A stretch of DNA of 64,000 bases from Synaphobranchus kaupii (GCA_029718625.1 CM056378.1:66611027-66675026); one strand, 5' to 3'. Numbered from the stretch's first letter, positions 1-10,860 are shown. The notes: generated by a model from the letters alone, not told the origin. Program-made: numbers and translations.

Positions 1-717
1 CACTGAATTTTGAAAGGAACATCTCAATGTGTAAAACCAATGGTAGGATTGTATATTTATTTCATATTTAGTAGCATATATTGCTAGTAGAATACATGGT
101 AGAATGAGACAGTACTTTCACAGTTTATTTTGCATTTGAGTGAGCAGGGCTTTTCACGGCTTTTCTGGCATACGATCAGGCTATTGGTAGGTTTATCTTG
201 TTGCTATGACGTTATTCTAATTTTATATGATGAATAAATATATTTATGAACTCAAACATAGACGCTATTGTCCACTATGTCACACATAGGTAGGTATAGA
301 CTAGGTGGGGGGTTGCTTGTTAAATGGACTTGCTACAGGGAAATAGTGACACTTAGAAACTCCGTATTAGGCATAAATCGTCACGAACCGTCTACCAATA
401 AATTTTAAACACAGAGTTTGTGATTTCCAGTAGTAGTTTGACTGCTGTATCAACGAATGTCTCAGTTGAGCAAAAAGGTTCCGCCGGCATCACCTTCTAC
501 GCAAAGTTGAGTTAAAAGGTGGTGGTAGGGATGTGGGGGGGGGGGGGGCAGATCACCAATTTTACCTCCTAGAACCCCAGTGTGGTTACTGGCACTCCTT
601 TGGCAGCGGAGGGCCACAGCGTTCAGCAAACTGCGATGATAGAAGGCATCCTGTCATCTTGCGTCTTCCGCACATGGATGCCCCTTAACCACGCCCGTCT
701 CATCTCTGTCCAGGGGT
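1..717. other. No gene recognised; AT-rich flank with poly-G
   Basis: Nothing coding or repetitive was recognised in this stretch. A run of about a dozen G residues lies at about 535-548. Composition becomes GC-rich from about 560, where the candidate exon region on the minus strand begins. Confidence 0.5.
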
Positions 718-1109
718 CTATGTTTTGGCTTTGGTTCCCTCTCTGGGCAGCTGGGCTGATCGTCGCTCGTAGGCCTCCAGTCCATCACTGCTCTCCGAAC
801 ACTTCTGACGTCGGAAAGGGGCTCTTGCACTTTCCCTGGATGACGTGTGTGTGCAAAGTTTGCAGGTGTGGCTCGGGGGTGGAGAGATAAGGGTGTGGGA
901 AGCTGTTGTTCCAACTTGGCTGGTTCCATCTTGCTTTGGAGTGCAAGACAACACTCTGGCGGATACTTTGAGAGCCTGAGGGGTGGTAAAACGGCCAGGG
1001 GTTGTCTTCCTGCCCTGTTTCCCCTGGGGTCTCTTTGCAGCTCTGATAGGGGAGCGAGGCTTTCGCAGAGGCCCCCCTATCTCCTCCATCACAGGAACTG
1101 TGGAAGTGG
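718..1109 (-). CDS. Candidate exon of an unrecognised gene
   Basis: On the minus strand a reading frame is open from an acceptor-like site (pyrimidine tract CTCTCCCACTTCCACAG, AG ending at about 1110) down to a stop at 718. The predicted stretch is about 130 residues, basic and Ser/Pro/Thr-rich, with a Lys/Arg cluster near its start (about residues 8-30). The family is not recognised. It lies downstream, in the same orientation, of the better candidate exon at 1310-1913, so both could belong to one gene, but no donor linking them was established. Overlapping open frames on the opposite strand reflect the GC-rich composition. It could also be non-coding. Confidence 0.25.
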
Positions 1110-1309
1110 GAGAGTCCACACAGCACACCCCATCAGAGGTTCCCCGGATTCAGCAGGAGGGGAAGCAGCAGGAGGGGAAGAGAAGTCCACAAGGGGTGGG
1201 GTGGGGTGGGGTCTTTGGCCTGGATGGACTGGTCTGTGGGGGCTGACTCCACCTGCTGGGGTGTGTGGACCTCTCCACCTGGAAGGTCTGATGGGCTTAT
1301 AGAAGCCGG

Positions 1310-1913
1310 TTACGCATCCTGCGGTTCATCGGTCTCCTCACCAGGCTGGGCTGCTGTGTCTGTAGGAGCAGGTTCTGCCTCCAGGGGTTCGACGGTCTCC
1401 TCACCAGGCTGGGCTGCTGTGTCTGCAGTAGCAGATTCTGCCTCCAGGGGTTCGACGGTCTCCTCATCTGGCTCGGCTGAGGGGACTGCAGCAGCGGATT
1501 CCACATCCTGTGGGGTCACATCCTCTGTAGTGGCTGGTGTGATACTGTTTCCCCCAAATTCCTCCAGGAAAGGGGGGCTCACCGGGGGGGGGGGCTACCT
1601 TGTCTGTGGAGGTGACAAAATCCACAGAATTGTCCAAGCCTGAAGGGGGTGGAGAAGAGTCAATGGAGAGTGGTATGTTGTCCTCGGTGGGGGGTGGTGC
1701 CTGGGCCTTATTTGTTACACAAGATATCGACGGACCCATAGTGTTAATGGCATTTATTGTAAAATTCAAGAAGCAGGGGAAATAATCCTGCTGGGACCAC
1801 CTCAACAGAAAATCCTCCGAACAGAAGTCAAAGGGTTGATCCTTTGAAGAAGACAATTGTCGTCTTGCACAAACAACGGCCCTGTAGGCTGTACCATCGG
1901 TTTCCTCAAGATG
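1310..1913 (-). CDS. Candidate exon with acidic tandem repeat, unrecognised gene
   Basis: On the minus strand the sequence TTTCTTATGAATTTCAG ending near 1914 looks like a 3' splice site. An open frame follows it to about 1590 (through residues CARRQLSSSKDQPFDF and a Trp/Tyr/Phe-rich stretch). After a run of about 11 G at 1584-1594 the frame shifts by one, and a second open frame continues to a stop at 1310. The second part contains an imperfect 21-residue duplication built around EETVEPLEAE and TADTAAQPG. Since the shift coincides with the homopolymer, a length error or polymorphism there could restore one frame. I do not recognise the protein. The acidic repeats and the codon-phased duplication argue for real coding sequence, but the gene could also be degenerate. 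Confidence 0.35.
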
Positions 1914-3500
1914 CTGAAATTCATAAGAAATGGGTGGTGTTTTTGGAAAGCTAACGTTATTGCTACAATGGCAAGCTCAGCGCAAACACCCGCTTGTCCA
2001 GCGACCATTTCACAGAACCGGACAGCTCTCAGAATTATAACAATTTGGCTTGGCCAAATTCCTCAAACTTGTTGCTGGGGTTGTGCCCTCTCGACCCTCT
2101 TTTTCTATTTAGGATCATCCTCTCCCTTCCCCATCAGTGGCCATCGCCAGCTTGGACTGCTGCTAATTTACCAAAGCTGGTAGGCGTAATGTTAGCTATC
2201 TTCTCGATAAATAATAGAGTGGTCTGTTGTGTAGTAATATGTTTGATATAGATGCCATTGTAATGTAGCCTATTGTTTCCGACATTCCTTCATGGATATG
2301 AACGGGGATATGTACGCTATCTAACTAGGTTAGCTGTGGGCATTTTCTGACAATTGCTGCGAATATAGGAGTGGAAACTAAGCGTGTCCATGTGAAAAAA
2401 ATTTACGATTTCATCTGGACACTCTGATTTATCTTGAGAAACTGGTAGTACATGGTGTTTGGTAAATAAGAGAAAAAACCTATCTGGAGAAAAACAGTAA
2501 CATACTGTATGTGAGGTGTTCTATAGCACCGGACTTTGAATGTTTGGAGGCTAACGTTATAGCCAGCTTGTAACCAGTCACACAATATGCTGCTTTTGCG
2601 GGGACAAGCTAATGAAAGTTATTCGGTTTCATCTCATTTTACTCAAAAAATGTCTTGGCTTTCATTATCTGCATGTCTTGATGTCAAATCCAATGTGAAA
2701 CTATAGTTTTGAAGCATTTAAAGGTAATATGACAAGCTAATATGACAAGAGTTTTGTTTTTTCGGTTATGAAACCCAGCCAAGTTTCTCTCCAGTAACGT
2801 TAATGCAACTTTCGCAGCTGAACGTTTTTTTTGAGGGGTTTTCTCAAAAACATGGTTTGACTGCATTCCAAATATAATGGGACATAACTCGCTTGATATT
2901 TGGATTTGAGAGATCATTATGGTATCATTAGAAAGTTTACATCCTCCTTCAGGTTGTATATAAGCCCAACATGTTACATATTTAGTGCGGATTCTATGTA
3001 AACTTTGCTACATGTGGCACAAATCCGGTAAATATGTTATACTCACAGAACTCGCTAGCTGTTTTTAGTTATCTGATACACTTCCTGAGCTTTTCACAGT
3101 AGTCTATGCTACCAAATTCAACCATGGATGCAGAATGCCAGTGTGATCCAATCCATGTGCCTGTAAGGAGGAGGCGGGGTGATGGCACGGTCCCGACCGC
3201 GGCCACACAATCAAGTTTTTTTCAAAACAGATTTTATGTCTGACTTGAGATGTGTTTTTATTGTAGTTATTTACATTACTTTGAATAGATATTTGAGGGA
3301 TATTATATTTATTAAATATCGACCTGTGTCTTGACGACATGAACATATAACCATGCATGCAGCAAGACCTTTTACTTTTTATATCTCATGGCCAACTCGC
3401 TAAAATGGTAGGTGTCCATTTCTACATTGTTAGCACATTCATTACCAAGCCATTATGCTAGGTTCGCTGTCACTTGCATAATTTTAGTATTAAATTCTAA
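1914..3500. other. No gene recognised
   Basis: AT-rich sequence without long open frames. An ATG-initiated frame on the minus strand at 2008-1802 overlaps the candidate exon in another frame and is not supported independently. No repeat family was recognised here. Confidence 0.5.
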
Positions 3501-3624
3501 CGTAATTTGATATTGGGTCAAAATAGTCTCACGTAATTTGATATTGGGTCAAAATAGTCTCACGTAATTTGATATTGGGTCAAAATAGTCTCACGTAATT
3601 TGATATTGGGTCAAAATAGTCTCA
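3501..3624. repeat. 31-bp tandem repeat, four copies
   Basis: Four exact head-to-tail copies of a 31-bp unit starting CGTAATTTGATATTGGGTCA are seen at 3501, 3532, 3563 and 3594. The next unit diverges after CGTA. The lack of differences between units suggests a recent minisatellite expansion. Confidence 0.95.
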
Positions 3625-3959
3625 CGTATGTTCTCTGTCATGGTTAGCCCACCTAACGTTACTCCATTTGCTTCAAAACCACAGCTATACGGTCAGCTGT
3701 TCATTAAATTGAGTGCCTAATTTATATGATGAGGTGGCAGCATAACATAGCCTACTTCAGGACATTTACTAAATTGAATAAATATTACACATATTTACAC
3801 CAAACTGCTTAGCTATCTCAGTGTTGATGTAACTAAGATATTCAATGTCAAACAAGTGTCTTTCATCATCCATTTCAGCTTCTACAATTACAAGTTGATG
3901 TTGATTTCTTTTGCAATATTGAATATTCTGCCCCAGTGTTGCGTGCGCACCGCTACTGT

Positions 3960-4060
3960 GACGTTGGTGAGAAACCGGTCTATAGGCTAACTGTTCTGGG
4001 AAATTTGGAAATATGGTAACCTGTGTTATGCAGATATTTCTCACGTTTATAACAGTCAAA
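3960..4060. repeat. Dispersed repeat shared with 55.73 kb (inverted)
   Basis: The segment containing GTTCTGGGAAATTTGGAAAT and ACCTGTGTTATGCAGATATT recurs in reverse complement at about 55725-55790. This shows a dispersed repeat family of which only part is recognised. Confidence 0.7.
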
Positions 4061-4179
4061 GTTGAGAATTAATCAAGTTACAACATATTCTATCAGGGGA
4101 ATTCTGCATGTGTCATGAATCCTGCTGCCTCATTGAATGCAATCAATGTTGTGCATTGCAGCCTTTCATTCTCTGAAAA

Positions 4180-4505
4180 AATGTAACTGTTGATATCAAC
4201 AATTTTAATTGTAACTAGTTCAAATTTAATTCTTGATGTCAAGAATTCAAATTATAACTAGTTACAATTCAATTCTTTATACCAAAAACAAGTTGAATTA
4301 AAGCTTAAATGGCTTGCCATATAAAATAAAATTCTTGATATCAAGAATTCCTATTTTAACTAGATAAAATTGAATTGGTGATATCAAGAATTGGAATTAT
4401 AACTAGTTAAAATGTAATTATTGATATTAAGAATTCTAATTATTACTAGTTAAAATTGAATTCCTGATATCAAAACAAGTTGAATAAAAGCTAAGACGGC
4501 TTGCC
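4180..4505. repeat. Array of AT-rich palindromes
   Basis: The stretch alternates two short palindromes, TTCTTGATATCAAGAA and TAACTAGTTA, about 25-35 bp apart. It also repeats a longer unit ending in the word AAGTTGAATAAAAGCT followed by GGCTTGCCAT (at about 4290 and 4480). It is a degenerate satellite or foldback structure with no coding capacity. Confidence 0.7.
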
Positions 4506-4844
4506 ATAATCACTGACATTGTTTTGATCTTCCCTGGCTTTTTTTTTTTTGCTTAATAAAACTTCAAAATACTGTTGTCATTATTTCTTAGTTATATATT
4601 TTGCAAAATAATGCACTTACCAAAGCGTACATAAATCCAGAGGTTTCAAGCGTCGTCTTTCGTTTTTCCTTTAGATAACTCCGTTTTCGCAGGCGCTGCC
4701 CTCACTCGTTTAAGCCATTTTCAGTTTCAGCTATTTAGCTATACATTTAATGGGAAATAAAACTGGGACATTTCACAGGTGGATAACAATCGCCATGGGC
4801 TCGCCAAATACTGTTTTTGGTATAGCTACGTTAGGCTATTACAT

Positions 4845-5080
4845 ATGGAGGACCAGAAATCCCAAAATGAGGAATAAATAGATAAATATTGCAATAAATA
4901 CATAAATGGATAAAATTATGAGAAAATAAATAAAGACACAAAAATGAAGAAATAAATAGATAGAATCACAATTCACAACAAATGTTTATTTATTTTTGTA
5001 TTTCTTCTTTTCCAAATTTATTTATTTCTGTATTTCCTCTTTTCCATATTTATTTATTTCTGTATTTTTGTTGTCCATAT
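4845..5080. repeat. AT-rich foldback repeat
   Basis: The left half is rich in AATAAATA-type words and the right half in TATTTATTT words, and it is bounded by CATATGGAGGACCAG and TGTCCATATGATGAGG. This gives an imperfect inverted repeat, probably a small MITE decayed into simple sequence. Confidence 0.5.
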
Positions 5081-5653
5081 GATGAGGGGGCTGTCCAGTG
5101 TTGATAGACCCCAGTGTCAGATCAACTGTACTTGCCTTGTGGTTGCTGGCTTCGATGATACACAAATGGCTGCATATAGGCTATGCAAGTGCAACTAGAG
5201 AATCGAGTCTCTTGAGGATGAGGATGAAATGAGGATCCCTTCCAGACTTCATAATTTTTGTGTGGAGGCAGTGACTGACAGTTTGTTGGAGATTGCAGCA
5301 ATAATGGACACAGACAGGCCCGGACTGGCCATTGGGAGAACCGGGAATTTTCCTGGTGGCCTGAACTGCTGATTGGTCTGCAGTCAGGCCAGTGTTCAAA
5401 GCAAAAGCAACATAGGGCAGCCTGGATACCACATTGGCACATTCAGTCAGATCTGGCTACAGTTCCCCACTCCCCCGCCTGCCTTTCACCTAATGGTATG
5501 ATCTCTGCCTATCATGACACGTGATTGGTTCCACGCATGTGCCGATAGTCAATCCGAAACTGCCGTCACAAATGTGACTGAAGCGAACGCAGCAACATTT
5601 AGTCCATCATCAGTCATGTTTCTCGTGGCGCGCTAGTTCGATAATCGCAGAAG

Positions 5654-5785
5654 ATGGACAGTGGAAATCCAAAAAAGAGAAAGGGTGGAGCAGAGAGGGA
5701 GAGGATGAAGAAAAGAAAAAAGCTTCTAGCTAGCTCGATTCTTATCCCCTCTCATAATAAAACATACATTCATTCATTAACCTGA
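5654..5785 (+). pseudogene. Residual N-terminus of hAT transposase (TTF/ZMYM1-like)
   Basis: An ATG begins a 43-codon frame with a lysine/arginine-rich start (NPKKRKGGAERERMKKRKK). This resembles the first residues of fish TTF-type zinc-finger hAT transposases, which start with a similar basic nuclear-localisation-like stretch. The similarity is judged from memory of the family, not from an alignment. The frame then runs into a stop at 5783-5785 without reaching a zinc finger, dimerisation or DDE region, so it cannot encode an active enzyme. Its place about 340 bp inside the left end of the 8-bp-TSD element agrees with a transposase first exon. Confidence 0.45.
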
Positions 5786-7990
5786 ATGAAGATGGCACTA
5801 TCCAGTAAAAAACATTGCTAGTAGGCTACTCACATTGAAACTTAACAATGACAGCGTGATTAACAGCTCTAGTCCTAGCTGGCTGGCTAGCTACTTGTGC
5901 TAGTCTTAGTGTATAGCCAGCCAGTCATACTGGCGCTAGTCAGCGAGCTAACGTTAGCCTACCTGCTGTTCTGGGGGCTGTAAATACTGTCATCTCATCT
6001 GCAACGTCATGATAATCCAAATGGCATCTTCATTTTCTCTTTCTCTGTGCGTCAATGCAGCTAATTCAATTAGAGTATCCATGCTGTTACCGTTACCCCA
6101 TAATATCTACTTTAAAGCTAGCTAAACAACAACAACATTGTACTGTTTAAGAAAATAAAACAAGAGTGCAGTATTATTGCAGTTACTGCACTTTGGTGCT
6201 TCTTGTATCAGATCAAAAACGTCTACGACGTAAAAAAAAAGCCAAGTTACTCACGCATAGCCTACATAGCGCTGTCTATAAGTTCTTAATTCCAACTCGC
6301 AAAAACTAGGCCTGCCTTTAAAAGTATTGATATAAAAATGTGGCGAAGTTACAACTAACAATATTGCCTATCGTTGCTCACACTAAATAAACTAGCTCTA
6401 TTCCAAAGCAATGTCATCCAAACTTTCCTAAATGATTTAATGCAACTTGGCCCTGTGTTTCTTCATCTTTGCATGTGAAGAGATTGTGCCTCATGGAACA
6501 GTTGATGAATAATTACACTCCAAAAAGGATATGGTTGTACTTTGTTGGCAAGTTTACTTTAGAAAATGTACAGGTTTTAAAATGTTAACTGCTGCTACAG
6601 AATTCTTTACAATTCACAAACAGACATTTATATCAAGAAACATCATGTACAATAGAGAAAGGGGTGATGAATAAATAAATGTAGATAAAAATGAGTAATA
6701 TCCAGACGTATCCAGACATGTTTGTGAGTGAGATGGTGGCAATTTTAGTACCAATATCAAACAGAATTTTGTGAACACAAGGATATCTATGTTCTGTAGG
6801 ACCGTTTTGATAGAAATCCAAATAAATAAATCAATAAATACATAATAATAATAATACATTTTATTCATTCTGTGCTTTTCATAGACCAAAAGCAGTGGAT
6901 GCAGACAATTGTTCAAACATGCCCTATAGTGTAGTCATTTTTCTGTTTAATTTCTAAGTGCAACACATCTGAATCAGAGTATTTCCACTATAAATTATTT
7001 TCATTTTGCAGTTTGATGTGGCACACAGTTTCATTGACCACATTCTCTTGAGATGGTAAGATGAAGAAACACAGGGCCAAGTTGCATTAAATAATTTAGG
7101 AAAGTTTGGATAGCATTGCTTTGGAATAGAGCTAGTTTATTTAGTGTGAGCTACGATAGGCAATATTGTTAGTTGTAACTTGGCCACATTTTGATATCAA
7201 TACTTTTAAAGGTAGGCCTAGTTTTTGCAAGTTGGAATTAAGAACTTATAGACAGCGCTATGTAGGCTATGCGTGAGTAACTTGGCTTTTTTTTTTTTTA
7301 CGTCGTAGACGTTTTTGATCTGATATCACTTATTTTTTATAGCTAACTAATGATGCATAATGCATGAAGATAAACACGGAGAGAGACATGCATTCCAAAG
7401 AAAAAAATTTAATTAAATTAAATGAATGAACCAAGTCTATATGGAGACATGCATGCACAATGGGTTACACGCAAACATTCTAGCTGAAAGACATACAGCC
7501 TAAATAGCTAGTACAGCCTAAATAGTTTCCATCAGTAAAATATGGAAATACAGTTTTTAAATAGGGCTATTAGTATTCTATAGAAAATGAAATACATTTA
7601 ACGTTAGGCTATTCAACACTGGATTGCCGGATGCGTAACTCCAACCTTACATGTGTGGGCTACGAGCTAGCTAGTGAGCTAGTGAGTTCATAAGCACAGC
7701 AGATCGTAGTTTTTTTTCCGGTAGTGTAGAACGTTACCTGCGGGAAATGTTTTGGTACCACACAGCTAGGTTTAGTTTAGTTTTCTGTAGTGCAATGAAT
7801 GTAGGCTATAAGGCATGTTCATTCACTTCGTAGTAGCCTAGCTTGTATCTGCTTCTTGACTAGAAGCAGACTGACGTTTCTCTGGCAACAGTAACGTTGG
7901 CTAACAAGCTTAATTGGACAATGCATATTTCCCAGGAATCTTAGCCAGAAAGAAAACAATAGATACTACTAAGAAAGTACATACCAGAGA

Positions 7991-8032
7991 TTCTTCTTCT
8001 TCTTCTTATTATTATTATTATTATTATTATAA
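7991..8032. repeat. TTC/TTA microsatellite
   Basis: A compound trinucleotide run, TTC units followed by TTA units, within family A copy 1. Shorter versions stand at the same place in copies 2 and 3. Confidence 0.9.
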
Positions 8033-8421
8033 TTAAAAGTGTTTGCAGTAAGCTACATTATCTCATTATCTGCAGAGTAGCGTAGACTAGAGCCACATTT
8101 GGAGGCTATTGCTTTTTTGTTTTTTTTAAAGTGACTAACCATGAATCTGATATGTTTGGGGAATTGGCGGTTTTTAAATCCGATCTTGGATTGGATTGCA
8201 GCTTAAAGGAGACGATCATCAATTCTTAATGTAGGCCATTATCGTAAATTCTTTTTTCCTAGTAGTAAATTTTATGGTGACATTGTGTTATGTGTGAAAA
8301 GGATAAAGTGAACAGAGCTGAAGTGAAGAAATTAATGAATAAAGAAATGTTGGCCGAGGCAAGGGTACGTTGAGGTTCGGTTTCCACAGTCAGTCAGTCA
8401 TGACCGCAAGAGCAGAGCGTA

Positions 8422-8471
8422 ACACCCTCCCCAAACCAGACAAGAGCGAGCATCCGGTTTGGGGAGGGTGT
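8422..8471. other. Perfect 16-bp GC-rich stem-loop in family A
   Basis: ACACCCTCCCCAAACC at 8422-8437 pairs exactly with GGTTTGGGGAGGGTGT at 8456-8471, leaving an 18-nt loop. The stem is unchanged in copy 2 (26716-26765) and copy 3 (32643-32692), while the loop varies by single bases. This points to a structural role in the element. Confidence 0.85.
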
Positions 8472-8635
8472 GATATAGTACAAGTGAAATACAAGTGAAA
8501 CATTGAACAGTTAATATTGGAAACCTCTTTTGCCTTTGCAATAAAAATACGTTAATGTGTTAATGTGAAAATAATAACAGTCTAATAAATGAAAAGTACT
8601 TAACAGTTGCACATTGTTAAAAAAATAAGCATGTG

Positions 8636-8706
8636 CCCTGTTGGGCTTGAACCCACAATCCTCTGTGTGAGAGACAGCACCGCTAACCATTAGGCCACAG
8701 TAGCTT
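8636..8706 (-). promoter_or_regulatory. tRNA-like pol III promoter (A and B boxes) in family A copy 1
   Basis: The minus strand reads TGGCCTAATGGTTAG, like an A box, then about 45 nt later GGGTTCAAGCCC, like a B box. The same layout stands in copy 2 (about 26932-27003) and copy 3 (about 32862-32932), where the B box is GGTTCGAGCC. The outer acceptor stem does not pair, so it is a tRNA-derived SINE-like head or a decayed tRNA, not a functional tRNA gene. Confidence 0.6.
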
Positions 8707-8885
8707 CTTGGAAAACATGAAGCCATTAGCTATATTAACATTAATAAACATTAGTATGAAGCGTTTTTATTGGACGATAAGCTTGATGAGCAGGTATACG
8801 GACCATACCCTCAAAGAATAATTATCCCCATTGGATAACATCGCGACGGAGGCAGGCAGTTTGGCAGGAAAAATAGGAAGAAGAA

Positions 8886-8886
<1 letters not shown>

Positions 8887-8916
<30 letters not shown>
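8887..8916. repeat. GAA microsatellite
   Basis: Pure GAA/AGA trinucleotide run. On the minus strand it produces a spurious Leu-rich frame. Confidence 0.9.
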
Positions 8917-9269
8917 CGGAAGAGGAAGGAGAAAAACGGCAAAATAACCCAAGTTTGGGGCTTTATTGTGTGGATGTGTGAAGTTGTATCTGAATGCTGT
9001 GTGGTTACATGAGGTCAGAACATACAGAAGTTAATGTTTTTATGGGCTATGAGTCTATGGTCATTGTGGTTACTTCTGTAGGAAACCCTGAAAAGTGCCA
9101 AACTCTCGGTGCTGTATAGGTATGGGGCATGCCCCGCCAAGCCGTAACTTGGCAGATGGCATACCTGCCATCCCAATAGCTGTTTAAAGGACATCAAATT
9201 ACATCAAAAACCTCGACTAGGGCACTTGTTGCTGGTGATGCCACGGACTGTTGAGCAGAGTGGATTCTA

Positions 9270-9335
9270 TTCCATGGTTTTTTATGCACCACTTGTAAGT
9301 CGCTTTGGATAAATGACTAAATGTAAAGTGTACAG
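9270..9335. repeat. LINE/SINE 3'-tail-like motif
   Basis: GTAAGTCGCTTTGGATAAAT followed by GACTAAATGTAA matches the 3'-tail motif common in fish L2-type LINEs and the SINEs that share their tails. A related motif in the opposite orientation is at 60663-60716. Confidence 0.5.
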
Positions 9336-9777
9336 GGCAGTATCTGCATTTTTGGGGTGGTCATGTTTCATGGTCATGTTTCTTATGCATATAGTAAATT
9401 ACTTAATGATTACATGTTCAATTAGTGCATTACCACTATACTGACCAACATGTCACAGCTTTACAATTTCAGTCAATGTTGAAGTAGTAATAATAATAGA
9501 ATTGAATTGTGTGAGATGCACACACATAGAAACAAAAGTGAAAATCAATGAAGACTAAGGATAAATAAATAGCCTAGGCATTTAACATAGCCCTAAAAGT
9601 TGATTTGCTGTTAGCTCATTATTTTGTGATTCACATGCACTAAAATTCACCAGAATGCAGGAAATGAAGTCTTCATAACTCAAATTTTCCTGGAGAAGGA
9701 CCCTGCTTAAAATGTGGCCTGACTTGGGGCTAGATTCCCGGCCTCACTCATTTTCTCAGTCCGGCCCTGGACACAGA

Positions 9778-10226
9778 TGCGTTTTAATGAGCAGGACAGA
9801 GATAATAGTTGGCTATAACAACGCGTTAAAAGTGCAGATGCAATCCAGCGAAGACAAACATTTGCCCTGCTATTCATCAGGAAAACATTTGAAGGAAAAC
9901 CAGCACTCACAAAAATCTTCTTAGGCTATTTGTTTTAGATATAGCTTGTCTGTTTGAACTACAAAACCTACATCAGCGTCTGATTAAGCCGAAACTTCAA
10001 ATCTAAAATAATTAAGGTTTTGTGAGTGCTGGTTTTCCTTTTCCCTGTCTGAACTGTTTTGAACCATCAGCACCCTGAACTGAAGTAGGCCACCCTGAAC
10101 TGAAGTAGGCTACTATAAACCATTTCAGCGCAACGTCACAGCTGAGGTGCACAAGCAAAAAACGCATCTTTCATGCCCTATAATTCATATTTGCGAGCAT
10201 ATTTTTAAATATCTATCAAAGTACAG
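9778..10226. other. No gene recognised
   Basis: AT-rich DNA to the right of the hAT element. A 20-bp direct duplication (CACCCTGAACTGAAGTAGGC) lies at about 10070-10109. GTGAGTGCTGGTTTTCCTT at about 10022 is an inverted echo of AAGGAAAACCAGCACTCAC at 9892-9910, forming a roughly 130-bp hairpin-like pair. Confidence 0.5.
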
Positions 10227-10485
10227 TACCAGTCAAAAGTTTGGACACATCTACTCATAGAAGGTTTTTTTCCGTTATTTTTACTGTTTTCCACATTTTG
10301 GAATAGTAAAGACATCAAAACTATGAGATAACACAAATTAAATTATGCAAAAAAACAAAAAAGGGTTAAACAAATAAAAAAAAGTCTTATATTTTAGATT
10401 GTTCAAAGTAGCCACCCTTTGCCTTGATAACGGCTTTGCACATTCTTGCCATTCTCTCAAACAACTTCTGTGGTAAACAGGTATT
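10227..10485. mobile_element. Tc1-like transposon end fragment
   Basis: CAGTACCAGTCAAAAGTTTG followed by GACACATCTACTCAT is a typical fish Tc1-like inverted-repeat terminus. It is followed by sequence that in the reverse sense looks like the end of a transposase gene (GTAGCCACCCTTTGCCTTGA). The other end is missing. The fragment stops near 10485, where repeat C-related DNA begins. Confidence 0.75.
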
Positions 10486-10534
10486 CCACATGTAAAAAGG
10501 TGATGCCATCATGACTGTATAAAAGGATATCAAA

Positions 10535-10860
10535 AGACTCCTGATATCTTATTTCCAGGTACTCTTAGAAGCGATACTATAACCTCTGCATTTGAATGGA
10601 TCTCTATGGGAATTGGGGGGTGGGACTAGATTTAGCTTTAAATTACACTGGAACAGTGTGGAGCACATGGTTGGCTAAATGGCTCTAAGTCATCAAGGGT
10701 CTGACGTATCAAACAAGCCTTAAACCATCACTCTGCTGCCAGATATGCAGTAGATATGGATGGATCACTTGAAGGGTTGTTTCTCCTGACAAATTTTCCT
10801 ATTGAACTCTATGTAAAAATAAGTCAGGAGAAGAAACCCTTCAAGTTATCCATCTAACAA
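10535..10860. repeat. Repeat C fragment
   Basis: Shares long stretches with segments at 35045-35460, 38030-38371, 51140-51540 and 53815-54105 (for example TCATCAAGGGTCTGAC and ATCACTCTGCTGCCAGATAT). It contains an inverted repeat around GAAGGGTTGTTTCTCCTGAC and GTCAGGAGAAGAAACCCTTC. It is non-coding, probably a MITE; the full unit is seen at 37480-38371. Confidence 0.75.

Larger units (their letters stand above)
6208..9176 (+). mobile_element. Repeat family A, copy 1 (uninterrupted)
   Basis: This is the only copy of family A here without a later insertion, 2969 bp long. It begins TCAGATCAAAAACGTCTACG and ends TACCTGCCATCCCAA. The head is a foldback: a left arm at 6208-6469 reappears inverted at 7058-7323 with about 590 bp between them. 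The tail holds a GC-rich stem-loop (8422-8471), a tRNA-like promoter on the minus strand (8636-8706) and a GAA microsatellite. There are no long open frames. Relative to copies 2 and 3 it lacks about 190 bp near 7405. No clear target duplication was found; a TA on each side is possible. The class is unknown. Confidence 0.75.
5315..9769 (+). mobile_element. hAT superfamily element, gutted, 8-bp TSD
   Basis: The element starts CAGGCCCGGACTGG and ends TCAGTCCGGCCCTG, short imperfect terminal inverted repeats of the CAGGGCCGGACT type. It is flanked by the exact 8-bp duplication GACACAGA at 5307-5314 and 9770-9777, diagnostic of hAT transposition. Inside it are a short transposase-like first exon (5654-5785) and, at the right end, DNA resembling the 3' end of such elements. 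Most of the transposase is gone. The centre is occupied by a copy of repeat family A (6208-9176), so A was inserted into the hAT, or replaced its core, after the hAT arrived. Confidence 0.8.

Noticed and set aside
3501..3624. CRISPR-like regular repeat
   Set aside because: Units are contiguous with no spacers, and the context is vertebrate.
8636..8706. True tRNA gene
   Set aside because: A and B boxes are present, but the acceptor stem does not pair and all copies lie within a repeat.
8767..8952. Leu-rich minus-strand frame resembling a signal or membrane segment
   Set aside because: The leucines come from the GAA microsatellite inside family A, and the frame is not kept in copies 2 and 3.
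6208..9176. Family A as a Helitron
   Set aside because: It starts with TC after an A, but the end CTGCCATCCCA lacks CTRR, the hairpin is not near the end, and no Rep/helicase sequence is present.
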